Shown here in pieces: positions 10,115 to 17,971 of a DNA stretch of 64,000 nt (within the stretch, counting starts at the first letter, position 1; the number at the start of each line of letters is the position of its first letter). Source of the stretch: Corynebacterium glaucum (GTDB lineage Bacteria; Actinomycetota; Actinomycetes; Mycobacteriales; Mycobacteriaceae); NCBI RefSeq assembly GCF_030408855.1, contig NZ_CP047358.1, forward strand, positions 1,054,001-1,118,000. The letters run 5' to 3'. The position numbers and the translations under genes were made by a program. A model generated the notes under the pieces. That model saw only the letters and a list, made by a program, of their open reading frames with translations. It was not told the DNA's origin and ran no database searches.

Positions 10115-10864
10115 TTATAGCCGGGCGTCGGTGCGCCGCAGGTAGACCACAGAAGCGAGCCACCCGGCGAAGGCCATTATCGCCGATGCTGCGATAACGG
10201 TGACGACGGTGGCGGCGGTCAAAGCACCTGCGTCAGCAACCGCCGAGCTTCCGAGCCACAGCGTGTCCGAGAGCAGAGCGGGAGGGAGCATGAACTTCAC
10301 GCCCGGAGCACCGGAGGCGAGGGCGCCGAATGACACAATGGCGGCGACCAGGCCGATTGCGATTGGGGCCGCGAAGTTGCGGATCACCATAGATAGCATC
10401 GATTGCCACGCCGCTACCGCCGACGCCGGCGCCAGCGCGAGCAACGCGGATGCAAGGAACTCTCGCGGGATGTCGCCCGGGATGCCCAGCAGCCGCCCGC
10501 CCGCGAGCGCGAGAAGGATCAGCACACCGTGCATTGCCGCGATCGCGATGGTCGTAGCTGCGACCTTCGATGCCACGAGGCTGCCCTCTGAACGAGTCGA
10601 GGTGAGCATGGTGAGCCAGTTGTGGCCACGATGTTCGACTCGCCACGCGGCTGCAGCGAGGATGGACACACCGGCCGTCATGAATATCAGACCGTAGAAG
10701 AGCATGATCTGGGAGAGATAACTGTCCCAGCCCGAGCTGAGCATCTCCGCGTTCGCGGCGTAGTTTCCTGTGCCAATGGCAGCGGCGATGAGCGGGACCA
10801 GCAGGATGACCGCCCAAATGTGTGAACGCCGGAACTTCAGCAGGTCGTTGCGGATCAGGTCCAT
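10115..10864 (-). CDS. ABC-2 type permease, second subunit of exporter
   Basis: A 249-residue membrane protein with about six hydrophobic segments and the short N-terminal cytoplasmic DLIRNDLLKFRRSH typical of BcrB/LanE-type permeases that move peptide antibiotics or lipid-cycle inhibitors. It lies 3 bp after the preceding permease gene. The ribosome site GGAG overlaps that gene's last codons, so the two are translationally linked. With the 10868 permease and the 11611 ATPase it forms a complete three-gene exporter. The substrate cannot be told from sequence; self-protection or resistance is inferred from family and from the linked two-component system. Confidence 0.85.
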   Translation of the reverse strand: MDLIRNDLLKFRRSHIWAVILLVPLIAAAIGTGNYAANAEMLSSGWDSYLSQIMLFYGLIFMTAGVSILAAAAWRVEHRGHNWLTMLTSTRSEGSLVASKVAATTIAIAAMHGVLILLALAGGRLLGIPGDIPREFLASALLALAPASAVAAWQSMLSMVIRNFAAPIAIGLVAAIVSFGALASGAPGVKFMLPPALLSDTLWLGSSAVADAGALTAATVVTVIAASAIMAFAGWLASVVYLRRTDARL

Positions 10865-10867
10865 GGT

Positions 10868-11614
10868 CTAAATCTCCTTTCGATCCAGCGCTTTGATGCC
10901 GGCACCGAAGAGCGCCGAAACCAGCACGAGGTAGCCGATCCACAGCGGCCAGTGCACCTGCACCGCTTCGACACCGGATTCGGCGAAACTGAACGGGGTG
11001 AGCACTGCGAAGTAGCCGAACGGGTTGATCGCGGCCAACCAGGCTGGCGAGAGCAGCGCAGCGATGCCCAAGAATCCGCCGACGACCCCGACAGCGAGGA
11101 CCACAGTCTGCGAGTCAACGATCGCGGCGAGGAAGAGCATCACGGCAAGCAGTGCAAGACTGGTGACGGTCGCGCCAAAGCCGAAACGCAGCCACGTTCC
11201 AAGCATTTCGCCGTCCGGCGCTGGAGCGCCAAGCGCAATCGGGAGCGCGAGCACTCCCGCGAACTCGACGGCTTTCAGCACGGCCACAATTAGCCCGGTG
11301 ACGCCGAACTTGCGAACAAGCAGCGCACCCGGTCGGGTGCCGGCAACAGCGTTGAGGCGCCAGCCGCCGCTCGCGTGCTCCGCGTCCACAACGCGGCTGG
11401 CAATCAATGCCAACTGCAGCGGGGCAAGAAAGGCCTGCGCCATGGAGAACCCGACAAGGTAGCCAGCCCAAGACGAGTGCGGGTCGTCCGCGAACTGTTC
11501 GATCTGTCCGCCGGCGAAGAGGTTCATGCTGGCGAACAGGACAATCCCTGCCGAAAGCAGCAGTCCCAGCAGCAAGGTCTTGGTGCGGCGGAGTTTCGCG
11601 AACTCGATCATCAT
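10868..11614 (-). CDS. ABC-2 type permease, first subunit of exporter
   Basis: A 248-residue membrane protein with about six transmembrane segments, opening with MIEFAKLRRTKTLLL, the same amphipathic lysine/arginine start as its neighbour, so the two permeases look like diverged paralogues. A conserved large loop (GRQIEQF-like GGQIEQFADDPHSSWAGY) follows the first segment, as in lantibiotic-immunity permeases. Its ATG overlaps the stop of the ATPase gene in an ATGA, giving translational coupling. Part of the ATPase-permease-permease operon. Confidence 0.85.
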   Translation of the reverse strand: MMIEFAKLRRTKTLLLGLLLSAGIVLFASMNLFAGGQIEQFADDPHSSWAGYLVGFSMAQAFLAPLQLALIASRVVDAEHASGGWRLNAVAGTRPGALLVRKFGVTGLIVAVLKAVEFAGVLALPIALGAPAPDGEMLGTWLRFGFGATVTSLALLAVMLFLAAIVDSQTVVLAVGVVGGFLGIAALLSPAWLAAINPFGYFAVLTPFSFAESGVEAVQVHWPLWIGYLVLVSALFGAGIKALDRKEI

Positions 11615-12528
11615 GCGCTCAACGCCTCCCGTCCGGTCAAGCCGATGAACACTTCCTCCAGGCTGCGGCGCTTGCGCACCACCTGGTGCAGCGGGACACC
11701 GTGGGACACCAGCTGCGCGCAGACCTCGGCGACTTGCTCATCGGTCATACCGGAGAGTTCCAATCCGCCGTCGGCGGGCGCAGGACCCAAACCACGCAGC
11801 AGGTCCGCCGCGATGGGGGCGGCTGGGGTTTGGATGAAGACGTCGGGCAACTGGGCGTCGTAAAGCTCTTGCTGCGAACCCTGAAAGACGCACCGACCTT
11901 GATTGATGATGGTGAGGTGCGATGCCATCTTTTCAATCTCCGAGAGCAAGTGGCTGGAGACGAGCACCGTGCGGCCCTGTTCGCGTGCGAGGCTGACGAT
12001 GAGCTCGCGGATTTCCTCGATGCCGGCCGGGTCGAGGCCGTTGGTGGGCTCGTCGAGGATAAGCAGCTGTGGGTCGCGCGCGAGCGCCATTGCGATGCCT
12101 AGGCGCTGCTTCATACCCAGCGAGTAGTTCTTGACCAGCTTGTCCATCTGGCTTTCCAGCCGGACCAGCTTGATGGCGCGCTGCGCGTGCGCGGGATCGG
12201 CTTTGAGCAGGCGGGTGGCAATGCGCATGTTTTCCCCGCCGGTGAGGTGCGGGTACGCCGAGGGTGCCTCGATCAGCGAACCGACGCCGGCGAGCACCTG
12301 GGGGCGGGTAGCAGCGGTCATCGGCTGGCCGAGCATCATGATCTCGCCGCTCGTCGGGGCGATGAGGCCGAGCAGCATTTTCATAGTGGTGGATTTGCCG
12401 GAACCGTTGGGCCCGAGCAGACCGTGCACCACACCGGGCGCGACCTGAAGGTTGAGGTTGTTCACCACGGCTGTGTTGCCGTAGGTCTTGGTCAGACCCC
12501 GCGTTGCAATGATTGGTTGTGTGTCCAT
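11611..12528 (-). CDS. ABC transporter ATPase, BcrA/lantibiotic-exporter type
   Basis: The 305-residue ATPase driving the two permeases downstream. Walker A GPNGSGKST near residue 39, signature YSLGMKQRLGIAMAL near 136, Walker B LLILDEPTNGLDPAG near 157 and switch His in VSSHLL. The C-terminal 80 residues form the regulatory tail seen in BcrA-like drug-export ATPases. First gene of the operon, transcribed towards the left from a region with an 8-2-8 palindrome at 12589 that is the likely response-regulator target. Gene order matches the antibiotic-inducible export modules of Firmicutes and actinobacteria. Confidence 0.9.
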   Translation of the reverse strand: MDTQPIIATRGLTKTYGNTAVVNNLNLQVAPGVVHGLLGPNGSGKSTTMKMLLGLIAPTSGEIMMLGQPMTAATRPQVLAGVGSLIEAPSAYPHLTGGENMRIATRLLKADPAHAQRAIKLVRLESQMDKLVKNYSLGMKQRLGIAMALARDPQLLILDEPTNGLDPAGIEEIRELIVSLAREQGRTVLVSSHLLSEIEKMASHLTIINQGRCVFQGSQQELYDAQLPDVFIQTPAAPIAADLLRGLGPAPADGGLELSGMTDEQVAEVCAQLVSHGVPLHQVVRKRRSLEEVFIGLTGREALSA

Positions 12529-12588
12529 GGCCCCAAGGTTTCCGCAGACCAGGGGCCTGAAACATCGGCGCAGGGCACGATTTCTGTG

Positions 12589-12606
12589 GTCATACCCAGG
12601 TATGAC
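12589..12606. promoter_or_regulatory. Candidate operator: 8-2-8 palindrome before the ABC exporter operon
   Basis: GTCATACC-CA-GGTATGAC is a perfect inverted repeat about 60 bp upstream of the ATPase start. It matches 14 of 18 positions with a site at 14517 before the kinase gene, pointing to one regulator for both units. Confidence 0.65.
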
Positions 12607-12616
12607 GTGAACGGGC

Positions 12617-13303
12617 TTAAGAATCCAGCAAGTCGGCCCGCTCCACTAACCCGGTCCGATAGGCGAACAGGGCCGCATGCACCCGGTCGCGCGAGGAGGT
12701 CTTCGCCAGCACGCGCCCCACGTGCGTCTTCACCGTCGGCATCGAGATGAACATCCGCTCGGTGATCTCGGTGTTCGTCCACCCGCGCCCAATCGCCACC
12801 AGCACCTCCCGCTCCCGCTCGGTCAGCTCTTCCAGCGCGAGCCGGTCGGCAGGGGAGAGGGGCAAGGATTGCTCGGGAGCTTCATTGAGCTTTGCGACGA
12901 TCCGGTTCGTCGCCTTGGGAGAAATCACCGCGTCTCCGGCGGCGACCGTGCGAATTGCGTCGAGGAGCGCCTCCGGCTCGGCGTCTTTGAGGAGGAACCC
13001 GCTCGCGCCGGCTGCCAGTCCACCGAGCACGTAATCCTCGTCGTCGAAGGTGGTCAAGATGATCACCTTGGTGTCCGGGTGGCGCTGGGTGAGTTGGCGC
13101 GTCGCGGCAATACCGTCGAGGACCGGCATCTGCACGTCCATGAGCACGATGTCGACTGGTTGTTCCGCGGCGTTGGTGAGCGCCGCTTCACCGTTGGCCG
13201 CGAGCCACCGGACGTCCAGGTCCGGCTGGGAATCGATCACGCCGCGGATGCCGTGGAGGAACAGGGCCTGGTCGTCGGCGAGGCCGATGGTGTGGGCGCT
13301 CAC
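12617..13303 (-). CDS. Response regulator, NarL/LuxR type
   Basis: A 228-residue transcription factor. The receiver domain (1-120) has the acidic pocket ADDQ, the phosphorylation site D56 in VLMDVQMP, and the conserved Thr and Lys (ILTTFD, FLLKDAEP). The LuxR-type HTH (165-225) reads LTEREREVLVAIGRGWTN then ITERMFISMPTVKTHVG. The start is GTG 13303, whose first bases overlap the kinase stop (GTGA). Cognate kinase is the upstream gene. The shared palindrome before the kinase gene and before the ABC operon makes autoregulation and control of the exporter likely. Confidence 0.92.
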   Translation of the reverse strand: MSAHTIGLADDQALFLHGIRGVIDSQPDLDVRWLAANGEAALTNAAEQPVDIVLMDVQMPVLDGIAATRQLTQRHPDTKVIILTTFDDEDYVLGGLAAGASGFLLKDAEPEALLDAIRTVAAGDAVISPKATNRIVAKLNEAPEQSLPLSPADRLALEELTEREREVLVAIGRGWTNTEITERMFISMPTVKTHVGRVLAKTSSRDRVHAALFAYRTGLVERADLLDS

Positions 13304-14481
13304 TGGGCCACCTCCTGCGGAGCATCGGTTCTGCGCAGCGGAATTGTCGCCTCTGTGACCCAGGTGTTGGTCTCGGTAGGGGCGGCGGTGACGAAGCCGT
13401 CGATAAGCGATGCTCTCTCCTGCATGCCCTGGAGACCGGTGCCGGTCGAGGGGAGAGTTCCGCGCGGCGGAATCGGGTTGGTTGTGCGGACTGCGACGTT
13501 GTCCTCGTTCCAGTCGACGGTGAGCTGCGCGGTGCCGGTGCCGTGTTTGAGCGCGTTGGTGAGCGATTCTTGGATGATGCGCTGCACCGCGAGCGTGGTG
13601 GCGGGGGCGAGGTCCGCGGGTGGTTGGCCGTGGACGGTGTAGTCGACCTCGAGTCCGCCGGCGCGGCTGGTGGCGACGAGCTGGTCGATGTCGAGGGTTT
13701 CTACGAGTGGGGTGACGGGGCGCTGCTCTGAGCCGCGAAGCAGGCCGACGACGCCACGCATCTGCTTCAGGGAATCGCGGCCGACTTTGGCGATGGTGCG
13801 CAGCGCGTCGTCTTTGGTTTCGGTGCGAGCGCCGGTGTCCGGTGCGCTGGCGTAGAGAGCGCCGTCGGCTTGCGCGACGATAACGGTGAGCGAGTGGGTG
13901 ACAATGTCGTGAATCTCGCGGGCGAGGTGGGCGCGCTGCTCCTCGGCTGCGCGCTCGAATTCTTCCCGCTGACGTTCCAGCCGTGCCTGGAGCTCCTTCT
14001 CTGCGGTCTCCTCGGCGCGGCGGCGCAGCTCGCCGAAGAGGCTGGCCGCGATGAGGAGCGTGACGCTCCAGGCGATATACGGAGCTCGTTCGGCCGGTGT
14101 TAGTGCGGTGATCGTCGGTGAAATGAGAGTCAGCGCGACGGTGTCGCCGACAAACAGGGCGACGGTAATCAGGTCGCGGTGCGGCGAGGGCAGGTGGCGG
14201 CGGGCGATGTAGGCGGCGAAAGGGGCGAGCGCGACCGAGCCGGTGGGCAACGTTGGCCTGAACGCGCAGATTGCGAGCGCTGCGGTGATAGCTGCGACGG
14301 TGAGTAGCGGCCACCGCCAGCGAGTGAACGGAGCCGCGAAAGCGCAGAGCAGGAGCACCACATCTAGCGCGATGTTGCTTGAGGTTTGGAAGGCACCGAG
14401 CAGGCATGCGAACGCGAGCCCTGCGGCGAGAGCCAAGTCTCGGTATCGGGACCGGCGAAGCGACGACGTCTGCACATCCAT
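13300..14481 (-). CDS. Sensor histidine kinase, HisKA_3 type
   Basis: A 393-residue membrane kinase. The N-terminal 150 residues hold about five transmembrane segments with almost no extracellular loop, the intramembrane-sensing layout often found in kinases linked to ABC exporters. A coiled coil (150-185) leads to the phosphoacceptor H191 in REIHDIVTHS. The ATPase domain has IIQESLTNALKHG (N box) and GTGLQGMQERA (G box). ATG 14481 is preceded by a TAGCCT -10 element at 8 bp. Stop and regulator start overlap by four bases. Confidence 0.92.
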   Translation of the reverse strand: MDVQTSSLRRSRYRDLALAAGLAFACLLGAFQTSSNIALDVVLLLCAFAAPFTRWRWPLLTVAAITAALAICAFRPTLPTGSVALAPFAAYIARRHLPSPHRDLITVALFVGDTVALTLISPTITALTPAERAPYIAWSVTLLIAASLFGELRRRAEETAEKELQARLERQREEFERAAEEQRAHLAREIHDIVTHSLTVIVAQADGALYASAPDTGARTETKDDALRTIAKVGRDSLKQMRGVVGLLRGSEQRPVTPLVETLDIDQLVATSRAGGLEVDYTVHGQPPADLAPATTLAVQRIIQESLTNALKHGTGTAQLTVDWNEDNVAVRTTNPIPPRGTLPSTGTGLQGMQERASLIDGFVTAAPTETNTWVTEATIPLRRTDAPQEVAQ

Positions 14482-14489
14482 AACGAGCT

Positions 14490-14495
14490 AGGCTA
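14490..14495 (-). promoter_or_regulatory. -10 hexamer TAGCCT, leaderless start of the sensor kinase
   Basis: TAGCCT on the minus strand ends 8 bp before ATG 14481. The imperfect palindrome at 14517 lies just upstream, around where the -35 region should be. Confidence 0.55.
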
Positions 14496-14516
14496 GTTCG
14501 GGATGTGTGCGACTAC

Positions 14517-14534
14517 GTCGTACTGCGGTATGAC
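14517..14534. promoter_or_regulatory. Candidate operator: second copy of the GGTATGAC palindrome
   Basis: GTCGTACTGCGGTATGAC matches the 12589 palindrome at 14 of 18 positions and keeps the right half-site intact. It sits directly upstream of the kinase -10 element, suggesting autoregulation. Confidence 0.55.
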
Positions 14535-14553
14535 GTTCTCTGCGCCTTGAGCC

Positions 14554-14721
14554 CTACATGTATTTGAACGCGTGCCAGAATCGCTGCCAGTCGTTCTTCG
14601 GACGCGCTTTCTCGCGTTCAGCGAGATTGCGGCGCAGCGACTCGATCGACTCCTGCGTGTACTCGCGTGTAGCGCGATCTCGATCGAAGTCAGCTTGAGA
14701 TGGTTCAAACTTCGTGGTCAT
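14554..14721 (-). CDS. Small hypothetical protein, 55 residues
   Basis: I do not recognise this gene. It encodes a highly charged, probably helical 55-residue protein starting MTTKFEPSQADFDRD and ending WQRFWHAFKYM. Support is a good ribosome site (GGGAGGG, 8 bases before ATG 14721) and sensible amino-acid composition. It lies 111 bp downstream of the two-segment membrane protein gene on the same strand and 72 bp upstream of the kinase gene, so it could be the last gene of a small operon. No function can be assigned. Confidence 0.55.
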   Translation of the reverse strand: MTTKFEPSQADFDRDRATREYTQESIESLRRNLAEREKARPKNDWQRFWHAFKYM

Positions 14722-14832
14722 CTGCGAGTCCCTCCCTTTCCGCTGGAATCGTTTCGTGAGTTCCGTGTTGACGCCTTGCTGAAGATGAGTTTAAACGTTC
14801 TGCAGCTAGAACGCGATGCGCTCATCCCTCCG

Positions 14833-15342
14833 TTATCGAGTTCCGTCCGCATCGATGTCGTCCACGTCCGGTTCGTTCTGCGGCTCCAGCCGAGCGACAA
14901 AGTTATTCACTGCGTCAAGCAGAACGGGATCATAAGCGTTCATACTAGGTCGTCTGGTGTACTGACTCAGAAGATCCCATCCGAAAGCCACCTGCCTTGG
15001 GTCATCACTAAATGTGAGTTCTGTTGCCCACTGCAAGCTTTTGAAGTACGAATCCCTGTCGTCGGATCTACGCTTCTGGTTCAGGGTGTCCACTGCGACA
15101 GAAGCAGCTATCAAACCCACGAAAGCCGCGAGAAAATTGGGTTGCGTCGTAAAGATCGCTTGCAGCACTTCGGCATAACTCATTGATGTGACTAGCGCGA
15201 CGGCGCCCACTACCAGCGCGCAAATAACGCTGATAAGAAACGCAATGTAAGCGATCTTGAGCACCGTTTTTAAACCCGAGGCGAAGAATCCATCCATTTC
15301 AATAGATCGGTTCCCGTCGTTCTTGGCTCCTCTAAAACCCAC
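14833..15342 (-). CDS. Hypothetical membrane protein with two transmembrane helices
   Basis: I do not recognise a family. The 169-residue product has a short basic N-terminus, two hydrophobic segments (about 27-52 and 67-85) and a soluble C-terminus of about 85 residues with many acidic residues near the end (PDVDDIDADGTR). GTG 15342 is used because a GGGGGGAG run lies about 9 bases upstream. Codon use appears less GC-biased than its neighbours, which fits a recently acquired accessory gene, but I could not measure this. It is divergent from mnmA. Confidence 0.6.
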   Translation of the reverse strand: MGFRGAKNDGNRSIEMDGFFASGLKTVLKIAYIAFLISVICALVVGAVALVTSMSYAEVLQAIFTTQPNFLAAFVGLIAASVAVDTLNQKRRSDDRDSYFKSLQWATELTFSDDPRQVAFGWDLLSQYTRRPSMNAYDPVLLDAVNNFVARLEPQNEPDVDDIDADGTR

Positions 15343-15445
15343 TGCTCAAACTCCCCCCTTTAGTGACGAGAATCTTATTCGAGGCCCACATGAGCGGCAT
15401 CTTGGTAGTGCTCAGCACTGATTGGGTGATAGAAACCGACGCGAC

Positions 15446-15451
15446 TACACT
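15446..15451 (+). promoter_or_regulatory. -10 hexamer TACACT, leaderless start of mnmA
   Basis: TACACT ends 8 bp before ATG 15460, with no ribosome site in between. Confidence 0.6.
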
Positions 15452-15459
15452 CCCGCACC

Positions 15460-16539
15460 ATGCGAGTACTGGCAGCAATGAGCGGGGGCGTGGACTCCTC
15501 TGTCGCTGCGGCGCGCCTTGTCGAGGCCGGGCACGACGTTATCGGCGTCCACCTCGCGCTGAGCAAGGATGCGCAACAGACACGCGAGTCCGCCCGCGGT
15601 TGCTGCTCTCTAGAAGATTCCGCCGATGCGCGCCGGGTCTGCGACAAACTCGGCATCCCGTTCTATGTGTGGGATTTCTCGGACCGCTTCAAAGAGGACG
15701 TCATCGACGATTTCGTCGATTCCTACGCCCGCGGCGAGACCCCCAACCCGTGCCTGCGCTGTAACGAGAAGATCAAATTCGCTGCCTTGCTCGACCGCGC
15801 GGTCACACTCGGCTTCGACGCAATCGCGACCGGCCACTACGCCATCATCGACAGTGACGGCAACCTCCGTCGCTCCGCTGACCCGCTGAAGGACCAGTCG
15901 TACGTGCTCGGCGTGCTTACCCGAGACGAGCTCGACCGTTGCATCTTCCCGGTCGGCGACACCGAGAAGCCGCAGATCCGCGAGGAAGCCGCCCGTCACG
16001 GCTTCTCCACTGCGAGCAAGCCCGACTCCTACGACATCTGCTTCATCCCCGACGGCAACACGCAGGCTTTCCTCGGCCGCTCCATCGGAATGCGCCCAGG
16101 CATGATCAAGGACACCGACGGCAACGAGCTTAAGGAACACGACGGCGCGTTCCAGTACACGATCGGCCAGCGCAAAGGCCTGAACATCCGCGTGCCGGCC
16201 GCCGACGGCAAGCCGCGCTACGTCACCGATGTCGACGCCGCTACCGGCACCGTCACCGTCGGCCCGCGCGACGCGCTGAAGGTCAGCGAAATCACCGCAG
16301 ACCGCCTCAAGGTCCTCCACCCCGCAATGGAAGGCGAGTTCGAGGCCCACGTTCAGATCCGCGCACACGGGGGAGTCGTCGGGTGCAGGGCGCGTATCGA
16401 CGGCTCGTCCATGACGCTCACCCTCCACGAACCGCTCGAAGGTGTTGCCCGCGGTCAGGCCGCAGTGCTGTACCTGCCGGATCCGGACGGGCAGGGCGAC
16501 ATTGTGCTCGGCTCCGGCACGATCTGCGGCACCACTTAA
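15460..16539 (+). CDS. mnmA: tRNA 2-thiouridylase MnmA
   Basis: Installs the 2-thio group on U34 of Lys, Glu and Gln tRNAs, using sulfur relayed from a cysteine desulfurase. The 359-residue protein has the PP-loop SGGVDSS at 8-14, catalytic Cys C101 in [12 protein letters not shown], and second catalytic Cys C194 in DICFIPDG; the C-terminal beta domain is complete. The sulfur donor is probably the desulfurase at 6970. Downstream, a PH-like membrane gene and a MetE-like gene follow on the same strand, but the former has its own -10 element. Confidence 0.96.
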   Translation: MRVLAAMSGGVDSSVAAARLVEAGHDVIGVHLALSKDAQQTRESARGCCSLEDSADARRVCDKLGIPFYVWDFSDRFKEDVIDDFVDSYARGETPNPCLRCNEKIKFAALLDRAVTLGFDAIATGHYAIIDSDGNLRRSADPLKDQSYVLGVLTRDELDRCIFPVGDTEKPQIREEAARHGFSTASKPDSYDICFIPDGNTQAFLGRSIGMRPGMIKDTDGNELKEHDGAFQYTIGQRKGLNIRVPAADGKPRYVTDVDAATGTVTVGPRDALKVSEITADRLKVLHPAMEGEFEAHVQIRAHGGVVGCRARIDGSSMTLTLHEPLEGVARGQAAVLYLPDPDGQGDIVLGSGTICGTT

Positions 16540-16545
16540 ACCGCT

Positions 16546-16551
16546 TAGACT
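16546..16551 (+). promoter_or_regulatory. -10 hexamer TAGACT, leaderless start of the PH-like gene
   Basis: TAGACT ends 8 bp before GTG 16560; no ribosome site is present. Confidence 0.55.
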
Positions 16552-16559
16552 CAGCATTT

Positions 16560-17063
16560 GTGAACGAACATCTCGTCTGGACCAACCCGCTTGCACCCAA
16601 GTGGCGCTGGGGGCTGATCGGGCTCGTAGTGCTCGCGGTCCTCGGCGTGCTGGCCGCTATGGCCACACAGCGCTTGAACACCTGGATCGGTATTGCCACC
16701 ATGCTCGGGTTCGCAGTGCTGATTAACCTCATCCACCGCATCGGCACCTTCCTCATGGTCGATGCGGACGGTCTGCACTTCGGGATGTTCCCGCGGCCGA
16801 ACGACATCATTCCGCTCCAGCACATCAAGGAGGTGCGAGTCGAGGAGCTGCCCGCCCACCACCGCGTGAAACGCCCGTTCGGCTCCTTCGCCGATCCCGA
16901 CAAAACCACCGTCAGTGTTGTAGACGCGAACTCGTCCACCCGCGCAGTCGTCCTGAAGACCCGCGACGGTCGTACCATCAAAGTCGGCGTCGGCGACAAC
17001 GGCCCAGCAGCGGAGACGTTCGTGAAATCCCTGCGTAAGCAGCGGCGGGGGATCCGTGGCTAG
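16560..17063 (+). CDS. Membrane protein with two helices and PH-like domain
   Basis: A 167-residue protein. Two transmembrane helices lie at about 17-37 and 43-62. A soluble domain follows (LMVDADGLHFGMF, IIPLQHIKEVRVEE, TTVSVVDANSS, VVLKTRDGRTIKVGVGD) with the beta-strand pattern of bacterial PH-like domains (DUF3093-like). The exact family is uncertain and the role unknown. GTG 16560 is chosen from the TAGACT -10 element 8 bp upstream. It overlaps the MetE-like gene by 8 bp, so the two are probably translated together. A similar PH-type protein sits before ilvD at 52.4 kb. Confidence 0.75.
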   Translation: MNEHLVWTNPLAPKWRWGLIGLVVLAVLGVLAAMATQRLNTWIGIATMLGFAVLINLIHRIGTFLMVDADGLHFGMFPRPNDIIPLQHIKEVRVEELPAHHRVKRPFGSFADPDKTTVSVVDANSSTRAVVLKTRDGRTIKVGVGDNGPAAETFVKSLRKQRRGIRG

Positions 17064-17934
17064 TCAACTCCCTCCCGCACCGACCGCGTTCGGTCTCGGC
17101 CCGCTACCCGGTACCGACCTCGCGAACGCAGCCGACATCGTCATCTCCGAAACCCCACTGCCACACATCCCGCAACTGCCCGATCGCGGCATCGGTTCGG
17201 ATGCAATCGGGCGCACCGCAGCACTCCTAGACATTCCCGTCGAACCCGGACCTCGCGGCTGGCGCGTCGCCCCACGCCCGCGCACCCAAACCCAGTTCCG
17301 GGACCAGATGGAGCGTGACCTCGACGTACTCGAGGAGCTCTGGGCCAGCAAAATCGATCAGGTCAAGGTGCAACTCGTTGGGCCATGGACGCTCGCGGCG
17401 GAAATCGAAATGGCAAATGGGCACCGCATGATCACCGACCCCGGCGCGCTTCGCGACATCACAGAAGCGTTCGCCGGAGCGGTGGAGCAGCATAAAGGTG
17501 CCGTCGATAAGCGGATTGCTCCAACCGTTTTGCAACTCGACGAGCCGCGACTCGCCGACATTGCTGCGGGCAACCTCAAGGGAGCGACCGATTACGAGGA
17601 GATCCGTGCATACCCAGAGCCGTTTGAGCGGCTCGCAGGCTTCGGGGAATTTTTGCTCAATGCACCATTGCTTATCGACGCCCCCTGGCAGACCGCAGAC
17701 CTCAAATCGCTGACCTCGGCTGGGCAGCGCGATCGGGTCGCGGAGTTGTTGGAAAGCGGGGCGCGGTTGGCCATTGCGCCCGTTGAGCCGGATTGGCTTT
17801 GGCGCTACTTCGACGAGTTACAACTCGACCTGGCGGTTACAGCGCTTGATGTGTTCGCGGCTGGCGGCAGCACTTTGACAGAGTCCGCTAAGAATTACCG
17901 CGCCGCGAGGGAGATGGCTGAAGGTTTGCGGTAA
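17056..17934 (+). CDS. MetE C-terminal-like (cobalamin-independent methionine synthase family) protein
   Basis: A 292-residue protein resembling the C-terminal catalytic barrel of MetE, as found beside ligA in mycobacteria and corynebacteria. It begins TAFGLGPLPGTDLANAADIV and has VKVQLVGPWTLAAEIE near residue 104 and TVLQLDEPRLADI near 157. Full MetE has about 750 residues and a His/Cys zinc site; only the barrel is present here and the HxC ligand set is not obvious, so methionine synthesis should not be assumed. GTG 17056 overlaps the upstream gene by 8 bp. Two GCTTATCGACG copies, in opposite orientations, lie in this gene. Confidence 0.8.
   Translation: MASQLPPAPTAFGLGPLPGTDLANAADIVISETPLPHIPQLPDRGIGSDAIGRTAALLDIPVEPGPRGWRVAPRPRTQTQFRDQMERDLDVLEELWASKIDQVKVQLVGPWTLAAEIEMANGHRMITDPGALRDITEAFAGAVEQHKGAVDKRIAPTVLQLDEPRLADIAAGNLKGATDYEEIRAYPEPFERLAGFGEFLLNAPLLIDAPWQTADLKSLTSAGQRDRVAELLESGARLAIAPVEPDWLWRYFDELQLDLAVTALDVFAAGGSTLTESAKNYRAAREMAEGLR
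17492..17512 (-). repeat. Extended copy of the GCTTATCGACG recurrent motif
   Basis: On the minus strand it reads GCTTATCGACGGCACCTTT followed by A-T. It is inside the MetE-like gene, antisense to the coding strand, and matches the long intergenic copies at 49501 and 52985. Confidence 0.75.
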
Positions 17935-17971
17935 CGCTTCGAATCTGTTCGCAGTATGCGATAGTTGTCGT

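Noticed and set aside
10115-12528. A lantibiotic biosynthesis cluster suggested by the LanFEG-like exporter
   Set aside because: No precursor peptide, dehydratase or cyclase gene is present nearby, so only export or resistance can be suggested.
13304-14407. Apparent N-terminal extension of the response regulator frame by over 360 codons
   Set aside because: The extension overlaps the histidine kinase in another frame, is Arg/His-rich nonsense, and the regulator has a proper GTG start at 13303 coupled to the kinase stop.
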